The position numbers and the translations under genes were made by a program. From Granulicella sibirica (GTDB lineage Bacteria > Acidobacteriota > Terriglobia > Terriglobales > Acidobacteriaceae): a stretch of 64,000 nt of DNA. The notes beneath the pieces are model-generated. The model saw only the letters and a list, made by a program, of their open reading frames with translations, was not told the DNA's origin and did no database searches. The stretch covers positions 1,240,001 through 1,304,000 of the forward strand of contig NZ_RDSM01000002.1 in assembly GCF_004115155.1 (NCBI RefSeq), read 5' to 3'. This document shows, in pieces, positions 7,676 to 16,379 of this stretch. The stretch's first letter is position 1. The number at the start of each line of letters is the position of its first letter.

Positions 7676-9346
7676 TCAACTCGGGCTTTCCACGGCAACA
7701 ACTAACCCCTGAGGATACGGCTCTGCGTCTTCGAGCATCTGGCATTGCTCTTCCAGATCTTCCGCGACCGATCGGGCATACTTCAGGAAGTGATTCGCCG
7801 AAAGCAGGACCATAAAGGCAAGCCACATCTTGGCCGGCTGCATTGCCCACTTGCGAATCGCCGTGACGAGGAACCTCCAGTAGGCCAGGCGATAGTTCGA
7901 GCAGACGCCCTGCTGCCACATCGACTGAACGAAGACACGCAGGTTGTAAAGCAGGGGCAGCTCCGGTGGCTTCTGCGCAGGACGTGGTTGCCACGATTCG
8001 AGCGAGCGCATAGCCCGGCCGAAGTAATTCTCAGGGGTGTAGAGGCCGGTCAGCAGAGTGTTCAAACCGCGCAGTAGAACCGGAAGCGGAAGCACAGTCT
8101 TGAAGTTCGGCGGGCTGAAGTTCGTCGTGGCCGTGCTGTCTTCGATCAGGCGTCCCTCGCGCTTCATCCGATCGAAGAGCGCTGTCGTGGGAGGAGCTTG
8201 TAAGACGCCGGCCATCGCCCAGGTGATGGCGGTCTTATCGATGAACTGGAGCTGCCGCTCGAAGATCGTCTCATCATCGGAGTCAAAGCCGACAATGAAG
8301 CCAGCAAGGACCCAGAGGCCGCTTTCGCGGATCTTGCTGACCTGGGTGACGAGGTCGCCGCGCAGGTTCTGGAACTTTGACGAGCCTTTCAGAGCCTCGG
8401 CCGATGGAGTTTCGATGCCGAGAAAGACGTACATGAAGTTCGCTTCGACCATGGAGGCGAGCAACTCAGGCTTGTCCGCCAGGTCGATGGACGCCTCGGT
8501 GTAGAACGAGATGACACGCTTCGTTCGTTCTTGCCAGGCAGCGAGTGAGTGCGTGAGTTGGAGCGCGAGCTTGTGATTGCCGATGAAGTTGTCGTCTACG
8601 ATGAAAACCTCGTTACGCCAACCGAGAGCATGCAGAGCGTCGAGTTCCGCGATCAGTTTTTCAGGCGGCTTGGCGCGGGGGCGTCGGCCGTAGATCGTAA
8701 TGATGTCGCAGAACTCGCATTGGAACGGGCACCCGCGCGAGAACTGCACCGACATCGAGGTGTACTTGTTCATGTGCAGCAGGTCGAAGCGGGGTACGGG
8801 ACTCACCGACATATCAGGCTTGTCCTTGACCCGGTAGATGGACTGCGCTGTGCCCAGTTCGAGTTGGTATGCGATCTCCGCAAACACCTCTTCCGCCTCG
8901 CCGACAAAGACGTGGTCGGCCCGCGTCTTCAGGAACTCGGGTTCGCTGCTGGCCCACGGGCCTCCGATAAAGGTTCTGCGACCGAGATCGCGAGCGCGGG
9001 AGAGGACGTCGAGCGTGTCGGTACGCTGCGCCTGCATCGAGCTCACCATGACGAGGTCGGCCCAAAGGAGATCCTCCTCACGCAGTTCTTCGAACGATAA
9101 GTCGAGCAGGCGGATGCTCCAAGAGGAAGGACAGAGCGCAGCCACGGTGATCAGGCCGAGCGGCGGCATGACGGACTTCTCAGGCACCATCTCGAGCACT
9201 CCCTCGAAGCCCCAGAACGATGGTGGGAAGCGCGGCCATACCATCAAGGCCTTCACCGCCTGGCCGAGGGGTTCGAACTGCTTCGCTGAAATATCGTTGC
9301 TAATGGAGGGGAGTTGCTGGAACGGATCCTTCACAGGGGCGAGCAT
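7676..9346 (-). CDS. B12-binding radical SAM enzyme with DUF4070-like C-terminus (HpnP-like architecture)
   Basis: A 556-residue cobalamin-dependent radical SAM protein. An N-terminal B12-binding Rossmann-like part (about residues 55-165, MPPLGLITVAAL then VFVGEAEEVF) precedes the radical SAM core with the cluster motif C206-x3-C210-x2-C213 in SRGCPFQCEFCD and the strand VFIVDDNFIGN. The C-terminal 150 residues look like DUF4070. This architecture is shared with the hopanoid C-2 methylase HpnP and related lipid-modifying enzymes, so methylation of an unactivated carbon is the likely chemistry; the substrate is not determined. GGAG precedes the ATG. There are no hopanoid genes nearby. Confidence 0.85.
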   Translation of the reverse strand: MLAPVKDPFQQLPSISNDISAKQFEPLGQAVKALMVWPRFPPSFWGFEGVLEMVPEKSVMPPLGLITVAALCPSSWSIRLLDLSFEELREEDLLWADLVMVSSMQAQRTDTLDVLSRARDLGRRTFIGGPWASSEPEFLKTRADHVFVGEAEEVFAEIAYQLELGTAQSIYRVKDKPDMSVSPVPRFDLLHMNKYTSMSVQFSRGCPFQCEFCDIITIYGRRPRAKPPEKLIAELDALHALGWRNEVFIVDDNFIGNHKLALQLTHSLAAWQERTKRVISFYTEASIDLADKPELLASMVEANFMYVFLGIETPSAEALKGSSKFQNLRGDLVTQVSKIRESGLWVLAGFIVGFDSDDETIFERQLQFIDKTAITWAMAGVLQAPPTTALFDRMKREGRLIEDSTATTNFSPPNFKTVLPLPVLLRGLNTLLTGLYTPENYFGRAMRSLESWQPRPAQKPPELPLLYNLRVFVQSMWQQGVCSNYRLAYWRFLVTAIRKWAMQPAKMWLAFMVLLSANHFLKYARSVAEDLEEQCQMLEDAEPYPQGLVVAVESPS

Positions 9347-9495
9347 CGTTAGTCTCCGGCGCGGACAATTCAGTCAACTTCAAACGGCGTGCTGGTGAGA
9401 GCGGAGGACTGAGCTTGCATCAACTGTGCTCGTAGTCCCTGAAGGTACCATGAATCGGCGCAGCTGGCCTGGAGTGGAGTTTGAAAGTGAGCCGC

Positions 9496-9535
9496 GCTGG
9501 CGAACGCGGAGCGTGAGTGGACCGCGTTCGCCAGC
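9496..9535 (-). terminator. Strong hairpin downstream of the alpha/beta hydrolase
   Basis: A perfect 13-bp stem (GCTGGCGAACGCG / CGCGTTCGCCAGC) with a 14-base loop, just after the stop codon of the minus-strand hydrolase gene. No clear U-tract follows on the minus strand, so it may be a transcript-end stabiliser or weak terminator. Confidence 0.55.
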
Positions 9536-9547
9536 ACCTTCTCGCGA

Positions 9548-10315
9548 CTACTTTACACCGGCGGCAGCGTCTTCGATCACCTTGGCGACTTCCTTCGGGT
9601 GCGACAACATCACCACGTGGCTCGAGGGAAGTGTGGTTGTTGTGGCCTTGAGTTGCTTCGCCATGCTTGCTTCCTGCTCAGGAGCAATCATGTGGTCGTT
9701 GCTTGCGACGATGTACCACGACGGCTTGCTGTGCCAGGCAGCCTGCGTGGGTTGCGCCGCAAAGATCGATCCGTGTGTCTGGCTTTGAACGGCAATGAGA
9801 AGAGCCTTCTCTTCCTTGCTCAGATCCTGCGCGAAGCCGGTCTCGATGCCGTCCGGGGAGAGGAGTAGGAAGCCTTCGGGCTGCGGAGCAAGCTTCTCCA
9901 GACCGATGGGCTTCGGGAAGGCCTTGCTGATATCGACGATGGACTGGCCCGCGTCCGGAGCGAACGCCGCAACATAGACGAGGCCGACGACTTTGGAATC
10001 ATTGCCCGCTTCCGTGATGACGACGCCGCCATATGAGTGGCCGACGAGGGTGACCGGGCCATCCTGCGCGGCTATCGCGCGCTTGGTTGCGGCAACGTCA
10101 TCCTGAAAAGAGGTGAGCGGGATCTGCACAGAGGTGACCTTGTATCCCTTTGCCTGGAGCAGAGGGATCACCTTGGACCAGCTTGATCCGTCTGCGAAGG
10201 CGCCGTGAACGAGAACGATGTTCTTTACCTGGGGTGTCTGGGACATGAGTGTTTCTCCGGTGAGCAGAATGCTAAGGACAAGGAGCGTTAGGACCCGCTT
10301 CCACATTTGGCGCAT
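9548..10315 (-). CDS. Exported alpha/beta-fold hydrolase
   Basis: Encodes 255 residues. The start at ATG 10315-10313 is supported by GGAG nine bases upstream and gives a signal peptide (MWKRVLTLLVLSILLTGETL). The hydrolase fold is clear: VLVHGAFADGSSW (oxyanion-hole strand), nucleophile elbow GHSYGG, an acid residue in IVASNDHMI, and a late histidine in SSHVVMLSHP. It is close to the plant-esterase-like 'alpha/beta fold hydrolase' group common in soil bacteria. Substrate unknown. A longer frame to 10678 has no signal peptide and is disfavoured. Confidence 0.88.
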   Translation of the reverse strand: MRQMWKRVLTLLVLSILLTGETLMSQTPQVKNIVLVHGAFADGSSWSKVIPLLQAKGYKVTSVQIPLTSFQDDVAATKRAIAAQDGPVTLVGHSYGGVVITEAGNDSKVVGLVYVAAFAPDAGQSIVDISKAFPKPIGLEKLAPQPEGFLLLSPDGIETGFAQDLSKEEKALLIAVQSQTHGSIFAAQPTQAAWHSKPSWYIVASNDHMIAPEQEASMAKQLKATTTTLPSSHVVMLSHPKEVAKVIEDAAAGVK

Positions 10316-10778
10316 GTTGTTCTTCTCCACGGACACGAGGAGGCTCAGAGCAACGAAAGTCGTGTGCTCGCGGCCACATACGTGCCTAGTTTTGTCTTGA
10401 GTCACAACGGCAGGAAACTCTCTGCGAGGACCAAACCTGAAGGCTGCGCTCATGCCAATTGGATCAGGCTGGATGGAGGCGTCGTTACCAGATCCTGCTG
10501 CGCTCTGACGCTTCTTGCCCTTTTCTAAGGGCTGTTGCGAAAAGCTCACGGCGCAACACCCACCGCAGAACGGAACGCACCTGGAGAAGTGGCCCGCATG
10601 CTCGAAACCCTCTTCCGATGTTGGAGCCGGAGCTACACTTCCGCTGCGCATCACTTCGGCGCAAAGGCACATGTGCATCGTGGGAAAGAATCAGCTCGAT
10701 CGATCGAAAACAAACACGGAAAGGCCCGGTGAGCAGATTCCCTCACCGGGCCGATCTCAAAATGTCCTGCGTGCCTGG
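10316..10778. other. Intergenic stretch between hydrolase and thioredoxin genes
   Basis: About 460 bases on the minus-strand path from thioredoxin to hydrolase. It contains the thioredoxin terminator (10723-10752) and presumably the hydrolase promoter. Open frames on both strands here are shadows; no protein family is visible. Confidence 0.55.
10723..10752 (-). terminator. Rho-independent terminator of the thioredoxin gene
   Basis: Perfect 11-bp stem (GGCCCGGTGAG / CTCACCGGGCC) with an 8-base loop, 26 bases after the stop codon. On the minus strand it is followed by TTTCCGTGTTTTG, a moderate U-tract. Confidence 0.8.
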
Positions 10779-11111
10779 TTAGGCGAGAACCTTTTCAATC
10801 GATTTGTCGATCGTGTCCTTAGGGACGAAGCCGACGATGTTGTCGGCGACCTGGCCGCCCTTGAAGAGGATAAGCGCGGGAATGCCGCGGATGCCGTAAC
10901 GAGCCGGCGTTGCCGTATTCGAATCGACGTCCATCTTCATGACGCGGAGCTTGCCGTTATACTGCGTGGCAACCTGGTCTACCACCGGCGCGAGCGCGCG
11001 ACATGGTCCGCACCACGCTGCCCAGAAATCGACGAGCACGGGCTGCTCGGACTGCAGAACCTCTTTTTCAAAGGACGCATCGCTCACTTCGGTTACAAAC
11101 TGTCCAGCCAT
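10779..11111 (-). CDS. trxA: Thioredoxin
   Basis: A 110-residue cytosolic thioredoxin with the standard active site W33-C34-G-P-C37, the cis-proline segment GIRGIPALILFKGG and typical length. It reduces protein disulfides using thioredoxin reductase, which is not in this window. The ATG at 11111 is chosen over one 21 bases upstream because AGGAGG lies six bases before it. It is a single-gene unit ending in a clear terminator. Confidence 0.97.
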   Translation of the reverse strand: MAGQFVTEVSDASFEKEVLQSEQPVLVDFWAAWCGPCRALAPVVDQVATQYNGKLRVMKMDVDSNTATPARYGIRGIPALILFKGGQVADNIVGFVPKDTIDKSIEKVLA

Positions 11112-11279
11112 TTGAATCCTCCTGCTGCTCATCCGTATCTCGGGCAGCCTTGATTGCTTCCTAATAGTAGATGCATATCGAAGTGATATGGGTTCAAATT
11201 GCCCGGAATGTGCATATCCGGGCAGCCAGGTTTGGGTCCGCCGCTCGTCAATACATAATGAAACCTACCGGGGGAGCAT

Positions 11280-12389
11280 GTGAGGAGTTCGACGATCGCG
11301 CGTCTCGTGTGCCTTTTGGCGGCTGCTTTGGGCCTGGCGGAAGCCCAGAGGGCTTCGACGGGAGGACGACCCCAGCCTTCACGGATCGTGCGTGAGGGCT
11401 GCCCGGCACCGGTTCCGCCGGCCACGGGCGAAGCGATCGCGGGTGCGTCGGACTCGATCGAGATGGAACGCAGCGGATGCGATGGGCTTTGCCCAGCTTA
11501 CAAAGTGAGGGTCGGCGGCGACGGAAGCGTGCAGTGGACTGGCAGGAAGCTGGTTGAACTCCACGGGAGCGCGTCCGGGGCGATGAGCAGCGACGAGGCG
11601 CGGGCTCTGATCCAGCGGGCAGCGGATCTCGGATTCTGGGCGCTGTGTACGAAGTATGCGCAAATTGGCCCTGGGGCGGGAACGATCGTGACCACGATCT
11701 CCATCGCCGGGCACGTGAGGCGTGTCGAAGACACAGGCGAAGCGGCACCGGGATGGCTGCGGGCGGTGGATCTCGATGTCGACCGCGAGGCGGACACGCA
11801 TCGATGGAGGCACGGGACTCCGGAGAGGGAGTTGTTCGGAGCGGATCATCTTGCCGTCGATACGATGTCGCCGAAGGCTGGCGTGACCCGGCTGATGCGG
11901 GTGGCGGCTTCGCGCCGGGGAACGGGTGAACTGGCGGAGATGCTCGCGGATACGTCGCTCGATCGCAACGCGACCGACAGCAGCGGGTGGAACGCGCTCA
12001 TGTACGCGGCGCAAGCAGGAACGACGACGGCGGTCCGCATGCTGCTCGATGCGCGAGCCGATCCTGCCCGCAAGTCGAACGCTGCGGAGACGGTGCTTGC
12101 AGCCGCAGTATCGTCGAACGACGATCCGGCTGGGAAGATCCGGATTCTGACGGCAGCAGGAGTCGACGTAAACGCGGCGGATCTGCGCGGGGTGACCCCT
12201 CTGATACTGGCGGCGAAGCGTCCCGAGGTTCCCGGTGTGATCGCGGCGCTAATACAGGCAGGAGCTGACCCGACGAAGCGGGACGTGCAGGGTAGGACCG
12301 CGCTCAGCTACCTGGAAGAAGCAGACGCGGGGGACACGAACCACGGGCGGTACCGATCCGCCCGCCAACTACTTGCAAGAGGTAAATGA
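11280..12389 (+). CDS. Exported protein with DUF6438-like domain and ankyrin repeats
   Basis: Encodes 369 residues starting at a GTG preceded by GGGGGAG. A signal peptide (TIARLVCLLAAALGLAEAQ) leads to a DUF6438-like segment (about residues 58-150: SIEMERSGCDGLCPAYKVRV) and then three or four ankyrin repeats (about 195-350, with GVTRLMRVAAS, GWNALMYAAQAG, GVTPLILAAKRP, GRTALSYLEEAD). Ankyrins are protein-binding scaffolds, here probably periplasmic. Partner unknown. It is divergent from the thioredoxin gene. Confidence 0.8.
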   Translation: MRSSTIARLVCLLAAALGLAEAQRASTGGRPQPSRIVREGCPAPVPPATGEAIAGASDSIEMERSGCDGLCPAYKVRVGGDGSVQWTGRKLVELHGSASGAMSSDEARALIQRAADLGFWALCTKYAQIGPGAGTIVTTISIAGHVRRVEDTGEAAPGWLRAVDLDVDREADTHRWRHGTPERELFGADHLAVDTMSPKAGVTRLMRVAASRRGTGELAEMLADTSLDRNATDSSGWNALMYAAQAGTTTAVRMLLDARADPARKSNAAETVLAAAVSSNDDPAGKIRILTAAGVDVNAADLRGVTPLILAAKRPEVPGVIAALIQAGADPTKRDVQGRTALSYLEEADAGDTNHGRYRSARQLLARGK

Positions 12390-12539
12390 CAGCTTACTGG
12401 TTTAAAGAGAGAACGCCCGGACCTCTCAAATGGAGATCAACGGGCGGCGTAGCAGTCCTCCCCAGAACTGTCCACAAGCAGAAAGTTATTCTTTGCAGGG
12501 ATATATGTAAAGAATTCTTAGGTAACCTGATAAGTCGAA

Positions 12540-13451
12540 CTAATAAGTTACTTCAGCGGGTACCGAGATCGTCGTCTGAACAAGTTCAAGGGAGGAGTCC
12601 TCGGCGGCTTGCCGAACGCACTCTTCTACCGGACCGGTCGGGGCCTCCGGATCGAGGATGAGAAGGACTGACGGGCCAGCGCCGCTGAGTGCCGCACCCC
12701 AGATTCCGGCAGGGGCATCCGCAGCGGCGAGCAAGGGGAGAAGCCGGGGCAGAAGCGGGCAGGCTTCGCTTCGATAGGGCTGGTGGATGCGATCCCGCAT
12801 GGCGATATGGAGGAGATCTGGGCGGTTGAGCGCGAAGGCGGCGACCAGAAGCGACGATCGCTGGATGTTGGCGACGGCATCGGCGCGGGAATAGCTGTCG
12901 GGCAGGAGGGCGCGAGCTTTTTCGGTGGCGAGGCTTGCGCCTGGGAGAGCGAGCAGGAGACGCCACGGAAGATCGAGGCCGCAGGTAGCGGTGAGGATCT
13001 CGCTTCCCTGCTGGCAGGATGTGGTCATGCCGCCGAGGGCGCAGGCGGCGACGTTGTCGGGATGGCCTTCGCGCAGGCAGGCTTCGGTCATCACCTGGGC
13101 GGGCGTCCAGCCGAGATCGCCGAAGTGGTTGGCAAGGTGGACTCCGGCCAGGAGCGCAGCGGCCGAAGATCCGCAACCCATGCCAAGCGGGATCTCGTTA
13201 TGAACCTTGAGTGAGAGGTGAGGGGCGAATTTGCCCTGGGCCGCGAGGACTTCGCGGTAGGTGGTGAGGATGAGGTTTCGCTCGAGCGACGCGGCCAAAT
13301 CAGGATTGCGCCCCGTAGCCTGGATGCTGGTCTCGACGGCTTCCCCGGCTTCGATGTTCAGATACAGCGACATCGCCAGGCCGAGGGCGTCGAAGCCGGG
13401 ACCAAGATTCGCGGAAGTGGCAGGGAGGCGGAGTTTGATCGGCGGTCTCAG
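12540..13451 (-). CDS. thrB: Homoserine kinase, apparent non-AUG start
   Basis: Cytosolic GHMP kinase that phosphorylates L-homoserine to O-phosphohomoserine, the substrate of the adjacent threonine synthase. The ATP-binding motif LGMGCGSSAAALLAGVHLA and the C-terminal GAALSGAGPSVLLI are clear. The first ATG (13373) would cut off the conserved N-terminal strand RLPATSANLGPGFDALGLA, which is encoded in frame directly upstream. Between the in-frame stop and that motif there is no ATG, GTG or TTG; the only near-cognate choices are CTG at 13451-13449, whose bases overlap the thrC stop (CTGA), or an ATC. I use the CTG, giving 303 residues, near the family's normal length. The gene follows thrC directly. 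Confidence 0.9.
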   Translation of the reverse strand: MRPPIKLRLPATSANLGPGFDALGLAMSLYLNIEAGEAVETSIQATGRNPDLAASLERNLILTTYREVLAAQGKFAPHLSLKVHNEIPLGMGCGSSAAALLAGVHLANHFGDLGWTPAQVMTEACLREGHPDNVAACALGGMTTSCQQGSEILTATCGLDLPWRLLLALPGASLATEKARALLPDSYSRADAVANIQRSSLLVAAFALNRPDLLHIAMRDRIHQPYRSEACPLLPRLLPLLAAADAPAGIWGAALSGAGPSVLLILDPEAPTGPVEECVRQAAEDSSLELVQTTISVPAEVTY

Positions 13452-14878
13452 GCGGGGTGCAACTCCATGTGGGCTTCGAGCGTGCGGAGTACGGTGCCCG
13501 GGTCGGGATCGAGCACGATCGGCGGCTTGCGGAAGGACTCCTGCTCAGCTTTTTCGGCGGACGACATCGCGGACCGCTCGGCTTCGGTGAAGAGTTCGTC
13601 GCGGTGATAGTTGATCGTGTAGTCGGAGTCTTTGAGGGTATGGCCTGTGAGGATAAGGACGACGCGCTGTTCCGCGTGGATCTTGCCCTGGGCGACAAGC
13701 TTCCTAAGACCCGCGAGCGTGACCGCTGAGGCAGGCTCGCAGCCGATCCCCTCGGCACCGATCTGGGCTTTGGCGAGCGCGATCTCCTGCTCGGAGACCT
13801 GCTCGACCCACCCGCCGGTAGAGCGGATGACCTTCACCGACTTCTGCCACGAGGCCGGCGAACCGATGCGGATGGCGGAGGCGCGGGTCTCGGCGGTGAC
13901 GGAAACGAGTTCCCTGCCGTCGTTCTCCTGCATCGTGCGCCAGAGCGGGTTCGCGCCCTCTGCCTGGATGACGGAGATGGTCGGGACGCGGTTGATCAGG
14001 CCGAGGTGATGCATCTCGGCGAAGCCTTTGCCAAGCGCCGCGGAGTTGGCGAGGTTTCCGCCGGGCACGATGATGTGCTCAGGAACCTGCCAATCCATCT
14101 GCTCGGCCATCTCGAAGGCGGGAGTCTTCTGACCTTCGAGGCGGTACGGGTTGACGGAATTCAGCAGATAGATCGGAAAACGCTTGACGAGGTCGGTCAG
14201 GATGCGGACGCAGCCGTCAAAATCGGTGCGGAGCTGGACGGTGAGGGCGCCGTAGTCCATGGACTGCGAGAGCTTGCCCCAGGCGATCTTGCCCTCGGGG
14301 ATGAAGACGATGGACCGGAGCCCGGCGCGGGCGGCAAAGGCGGCCATGGCGGCGGAGGTGTTGCCGGTCGAGGCGCACGCGACCCACTCGAAGCCGCGCT
14401 CGCGGGCAACGGAGAGCGCGGCGGTCATGCCGGTGTCCTTAAAGGAGCCCGTGGGGTTCATGCCCTGATGCTTGGCGAGGAGGAAGTCAAGGCCGAGCGC
14501 GCGGGCGTTGCGCGGCAGGTCGTAGAGGGGAGTGTTGCCCTCGCGCAGGGTGACGGCACGGTTGGGATCGTCGAGGATCGGAAGAAGGTCGCGAAAGCGC
14601 CAGACGCCGGATTGATCCACCGCCATCGTCGACGTGCGGCGCTCCTCCCAGAGGAAGCGCAAGGCGGACGGGTTTGGGAGGCGGGCGGCAGGATTGATCG
14701 GGCCACCGGTGTTCGGCGTCGGCGGAGTATCGTCCTTGGCGGAGGTTCCCCGGGGCGACCACGGGTAGAAGACCTCAAACAGGCCGCCGCAGTGCAGGCA
14801 GCGAAAATCGCTTGCGGCATGCTTTCCGGCGATCTCATCGCCGCAGTTGGTGCATCGTAATAGATGTGCTGAACTCAT
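13448..14878 (-). CDS. thrC: Threonine synthase
   Basis: PLP enzyme converting O-phosphohomoserine to threonine, 476 residues. An N-terminal zinc-ribbon-like motif (C9-x2-C12 and C27-x2-C30) precedes the fold-type II PLP core; the Schiff-base lysine is K147 in NPTGSFKDTGM, with a glycine-rich phosphate loop later (PGGNLANSAALGKG). It is the first gene of a thrC-thrB pair whose ends overlap; homoserine dehydrogenase is not in the window. The 62-base gap to modA must hold promoters for both directions. Confidence 0.96.
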   Translation of the reverse strand: MSSAHLLRCTNCGDEIAGKHAASDFRCLHCGGLFEVFYPWSPRGTSAKDDTPPTPNTGGPINPAARLPNPSALRFLWEERRTSTMAVDQSGVWRFRDLLPILDDPNRAVTLREGNTPLYDLPRNARALGLDFLLAKHQGMNPTGSFKDTGMTAALSVARERGFEWVACASTGNTSAAMAAFAARAGLRSIVFIPEGKIAWGKLSQSMDYGALTVQLRTDFDGCVRILTDLVKRFPIYLLNSVNPYRLEGQKTPAFEMAEQMDWQVPEHIIVPGGNLANSAALGKGFAEMHHLGLINRVPTISVIQAEGANPLWRTMQENDGRELVSVTAETRASAIRIGSPASWQKSVKVIRSTGGWVEQVSEQEIALAKAQIGAEGIGCEPASAVTLAGLRKLVAQGKIHAEQRVVLILTGHTLKDSDYTINYHRDELFTEAERSAMSSAEKAEQESFRKPPIVLDPDPGTVLRTLEAHMELHPA

Positions 14879-14940
14879 GGTGTCAGGCTCTAGGTTACCG
14901 TACCCGCCGGGCTGTTCCCAAGCTCGGGGCTGCGGTTTGT

Positions 14941-15690
14941 ATGTTTTGCGGTCTTTTTACCGGTCTTTTGCTCGAGGGCAGGTTGCAGGCGCAGGAGAAG
15001 CCAACGGTGCACGTGGCGGCCGCAGCCGACCTCCAGCCAGTGATGCCGGCGTTCGCGTACGCGTTCGAACAGAAGACGGGGACGAAGCTGACGGTGTCCT
15101 TTGGCTCTTCGGCGACGCTCGCGCAGCAGATCATCAACGGCGCTCCGTTCGATGTCTTTCTTGGCGCGGACTTCGTCTTCCCGGAGAAGGTTGTCGCTGC
15201 AGGACTCGCGACGGCTGCCCCCCTGCAGTACGCCAAGGGGACGCTTGTGCTCTTCGCCCGCAAGGACTCTCCGCTGAACCCGCTGCACATGGAGGAACTG
15301 ACCGACCCGCGCGTTACGAAGGTAGCGATCGCGGACCAGTTCCATGCGCCATTTGGCCGTGCAGGCTATGCTGCGCTCGATAAGCTGAAGATCCTGCCGC
15401 AGGTCACACCGAGGCTTGTGGTCGCGGAGAACGTCGCGCAGACGGCACAGTTCGTCGTCTCGGGTAATGCCCAACTCGGGCTCATCTCGCTGACGCTGGC
15501 GAGTTCGAAGGCGATGGCGGACGTCGGCAATTACATCCGCGTGCCGACCGTCTATCCAGAGATTCTGCAATATGGCGTCGTGATGAAGAATGGGCCGAAT
15601 CGCGCGGGAGGCGAAGCGTTCCTCGAGTTCATCCGCTCGCCCGAGGTGCAGAACAAGCTGACGGACTTCGGCCTCGAACCGGTGAAGTAG
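14941..15690 (+). CDS. modA: Molybdate ABC transporter substrate-binding protein
   Basis: Periplasmic molybdate/tungstate-binding protein, 249 residues. The start at ATG 14941 gives a short signal peptide (MFCGLFTGLLLEGRLQAQ). Family motifs: VAAAADLQPVMPAFAYAFEQ, FGSSATLAQQI and GAPFDVFLGAD, which hold the oxyanion-binding residues. It is followed at 20 bases by modB. An in-frame extension upstream runs toward thrC and is not credible. Confidence 0.95.
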   Translation: MFCGLFTGLLLEGRLQAQEKPTVHVAAAADLQPVMPAFAYAFEQKTGTKLTVSFGSSATLAQQIINGAPFDVFLGADFVFPEKVVAAGLATAAPLQYAKGTLVLFARKDSPLNPLHMEELTDPRVTKVAIADQFHAPFGRAGYAALDKLKILPQVTPRLVVAENVAQTAQFVVSGNAQLGLISLTLASSKAMADVGNYIRVPTVYPEILQYGVVMKNGPNRAGGEAFLEFIRSPEVQNKLTDFGLEPVK

Positions 15691-15710
15691 CCGCGAAGTA
15701 CACTCCTGCT

Positions 15711-16379
15711 ATGGATTGGCAGACTGTTGAGCTGACGGTTCGGCTCGCCGCGACGACGACCACTCTCCTGATGCTCCTCGGGCTTCCCCTTGCATGGTGG
15801 CTGGCGCGTGGCGGCGGTTGGGCACGGGCCGGGGTGCAGGCGATCGTGGGTCTTCCACTTGTCCTCCCGCCTACGGTGCTCGGCTTCTATCTATTGGTCG
15901 ATCTCGGTCCTTTGACGGGCTTAGGGAGGGCGTTGATTCACCTGATTGGCCATCCTTTGGCATTCAGTTTCACGGGACTTGTGGTTGGGTCGATGCTGTA
16001 TAGCCTCCCGTTCGCGGTTCAGCCGATGGTCGCCGGCTTCAGCGCGATTGATCGTGAGTTCGGAGAGGTGGCGAGCACCCTTGGAGCCTCGCCGGTACGT
16101 GTATTTCTCGGCATCACGCTTCCGCTCGCGAAACGGTCAGTGGTGACGGCCGCGGTGCTCGCCTTCACCCACACCGTCGGAGAGTTCGGGGTCGTGCTGA
16201 TGCTTGGCGGCAATATCCCCGGAGCCACCCGGACGATGTCGATCGCGCTCTACGACCAGGTGCAGGATGGTCAATACGCGGATGCGAACCGGACCGCGCT
16301 CGTCCTTCTGCTCGTCGCGTTCGCGGGTCTCGTGGCTCTCTATGCCCGGCCGCGCCGTTCAGGCGGCGAGCTTGTCTGA
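15711..16379 (+). CDS. modB: Molybdate ABC transporter permease
   Basis: Inner-membrane permease, 222 residues with about five hydrophobic helices. The EAA loop is EVASTLGASPVRVFLGITLP, and GLPLVLPPTVLGFYLL and HTVGEFGVVLMLGGNIPG are strongly typical of ModB. It lies between modA and modC and overlaps the start of modC. Confidence 0.96.
   Translation: MDWQTVELTVRLAATTTTLLMLLGLPLAWWLARGGGWARAGVQAIVGLPLVLPPTVLGFYLLVDLGPLTGLGRALIHLIGHPLAFSFTGLVVGSMLYSLPFAVQPMVAGFSAIDREFGEVASTLGASPVRVFLGITLPLAKRSVVTAAVLAFTHTVGEFGVVLMLGGNIPGATRTMSIALYDQVQDGQYADANRTALVLLLVAFAGLVALYARPRRSGGELV

Noticed and set aside
7321..7701. Possible 126-residue minus-strand protein
   Set aside because: Overlaps the radical SAM gene end, no ribosome binding site, Arg/Leu/Ser-rich without a family; kept only as part of the intergenic note.
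12386..12661. 91-codon plus-strand frame after the ankyrin gene
   Set aside because: Runs into the antisense of thrB and has no protein-like features.
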